Shown here in pieces: positions 6,369-6,370 of a stretch of DNA of 6,370 nucleotides (within the stretch, counting starts at the first letter, position 1; each line of letters opens with the position of its first letter). The position numbers were made by a program, and so were the translations under genes. The notes below the pieces were generated by a model that saw only the letters and a list, made by a program, of their open reading frames with translations, was not told where the DNA came from and searched no databases. The stretch is taken from the NCBI GenBank assembly GCA_002778715.1, contig PFAA01000006.1:1-6370 (forward strand). The letters run 5' to 3'. The stretch is from Candidatus Campbellbacteria bacterium CG10_big_fil_rev_8_21_14_0_10_35_52. Its GTDB lineage: Bacteria > Patescibacteriota > Minisyncoccia > Phycocordibacterales > UBA2163.

Positions 6369-6370
6369 AA

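Noticed and set aside
1..6370. CRISPR array, insertion sequence, tRNA or rRNA gene
   Set aside because: No regularly spaced repeats, transposase motifs, flanking inverted repeats or cloverleaf-like segments were seen; genes occupy nearly the whole window.

Overview
The window reads as a compact, AT-rich bacterial chromosome segment. All five genes lie on the minus strand, so transcription runs from the right edge to the left. The best guess for the host is a member of the Candidate Phyla Radiation (Patescibacteria). Reasons are an archaeal-like thymidylate synthase with a DUF4346-type tail, an archaeal-type bifunctional phosphoglucose/phosphomannose isomerase, very short gene junctions, and no Shine-Dalgarno motif at the four starts that can be inspected. 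A GC-rich hairpin followed by a T-tract and bacterial-looking -10 boxes favour a bacterium over a DPANN archaeon, but the taxonomy is an inference. TGA ends the isomerase gene exactly where its family normally ends, so this is not a UGA-recoding (code 25) lineage.

Layout in transcription order: (1) 6368-5226, thymidylate synthase plus DUF4346-like domain, 5' end at the window edge. (2) 5221-5191, a perfect 13-bp hairpin terminator. (3) 5190-5098, a short AT-rich leader with a possible extended -10 promoter. (4) 5097-3925, a single-domain GH130 protein with an extremely basic N-terminal tail. (5) 3923-2004, a double GH130 protein with two fused five-bladed propellers, one base after the previous stop. 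(6) 2003-1885, an AT-rich gap with a possible -10 box. (7) 1884-1078, a HAD-IIB phosphomannomutase-like protein. (8) 1073-108, a bifunctional phosphoglucose/phosphomannose isomerase, four bases after the previous stop. (9) 107-1, a short stretch with no supported gene.

The last four genes form a coherent pathway. GH130 enzymes phosphorolyse beta-mannosides to alpha-mannose 1-phosphate (or run in reverse). A eukaryotic-type phosphomannomutase would convert that to mannose 6-phosphate. The SIS-domain isomerase would convert mannose 6-phosphate to fructose 6-phosphate. This is a route between a beta-mannoside and glycolysis that uses no ATP for sugar activation. It could be catabolic, or in the other direction it could build a beta-mannan reserve. 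No transporter, signal peptide or secreted hydrolase is visible, so the chemistry appears cytoplasmic and the origin of the mannoside is open. The three GH130 domains are not equivalent: only the last one keeps the histidine that I expect to be a phosphate ligand in characterised phosphorylases. There is no stretch over 300 bases without a gene.
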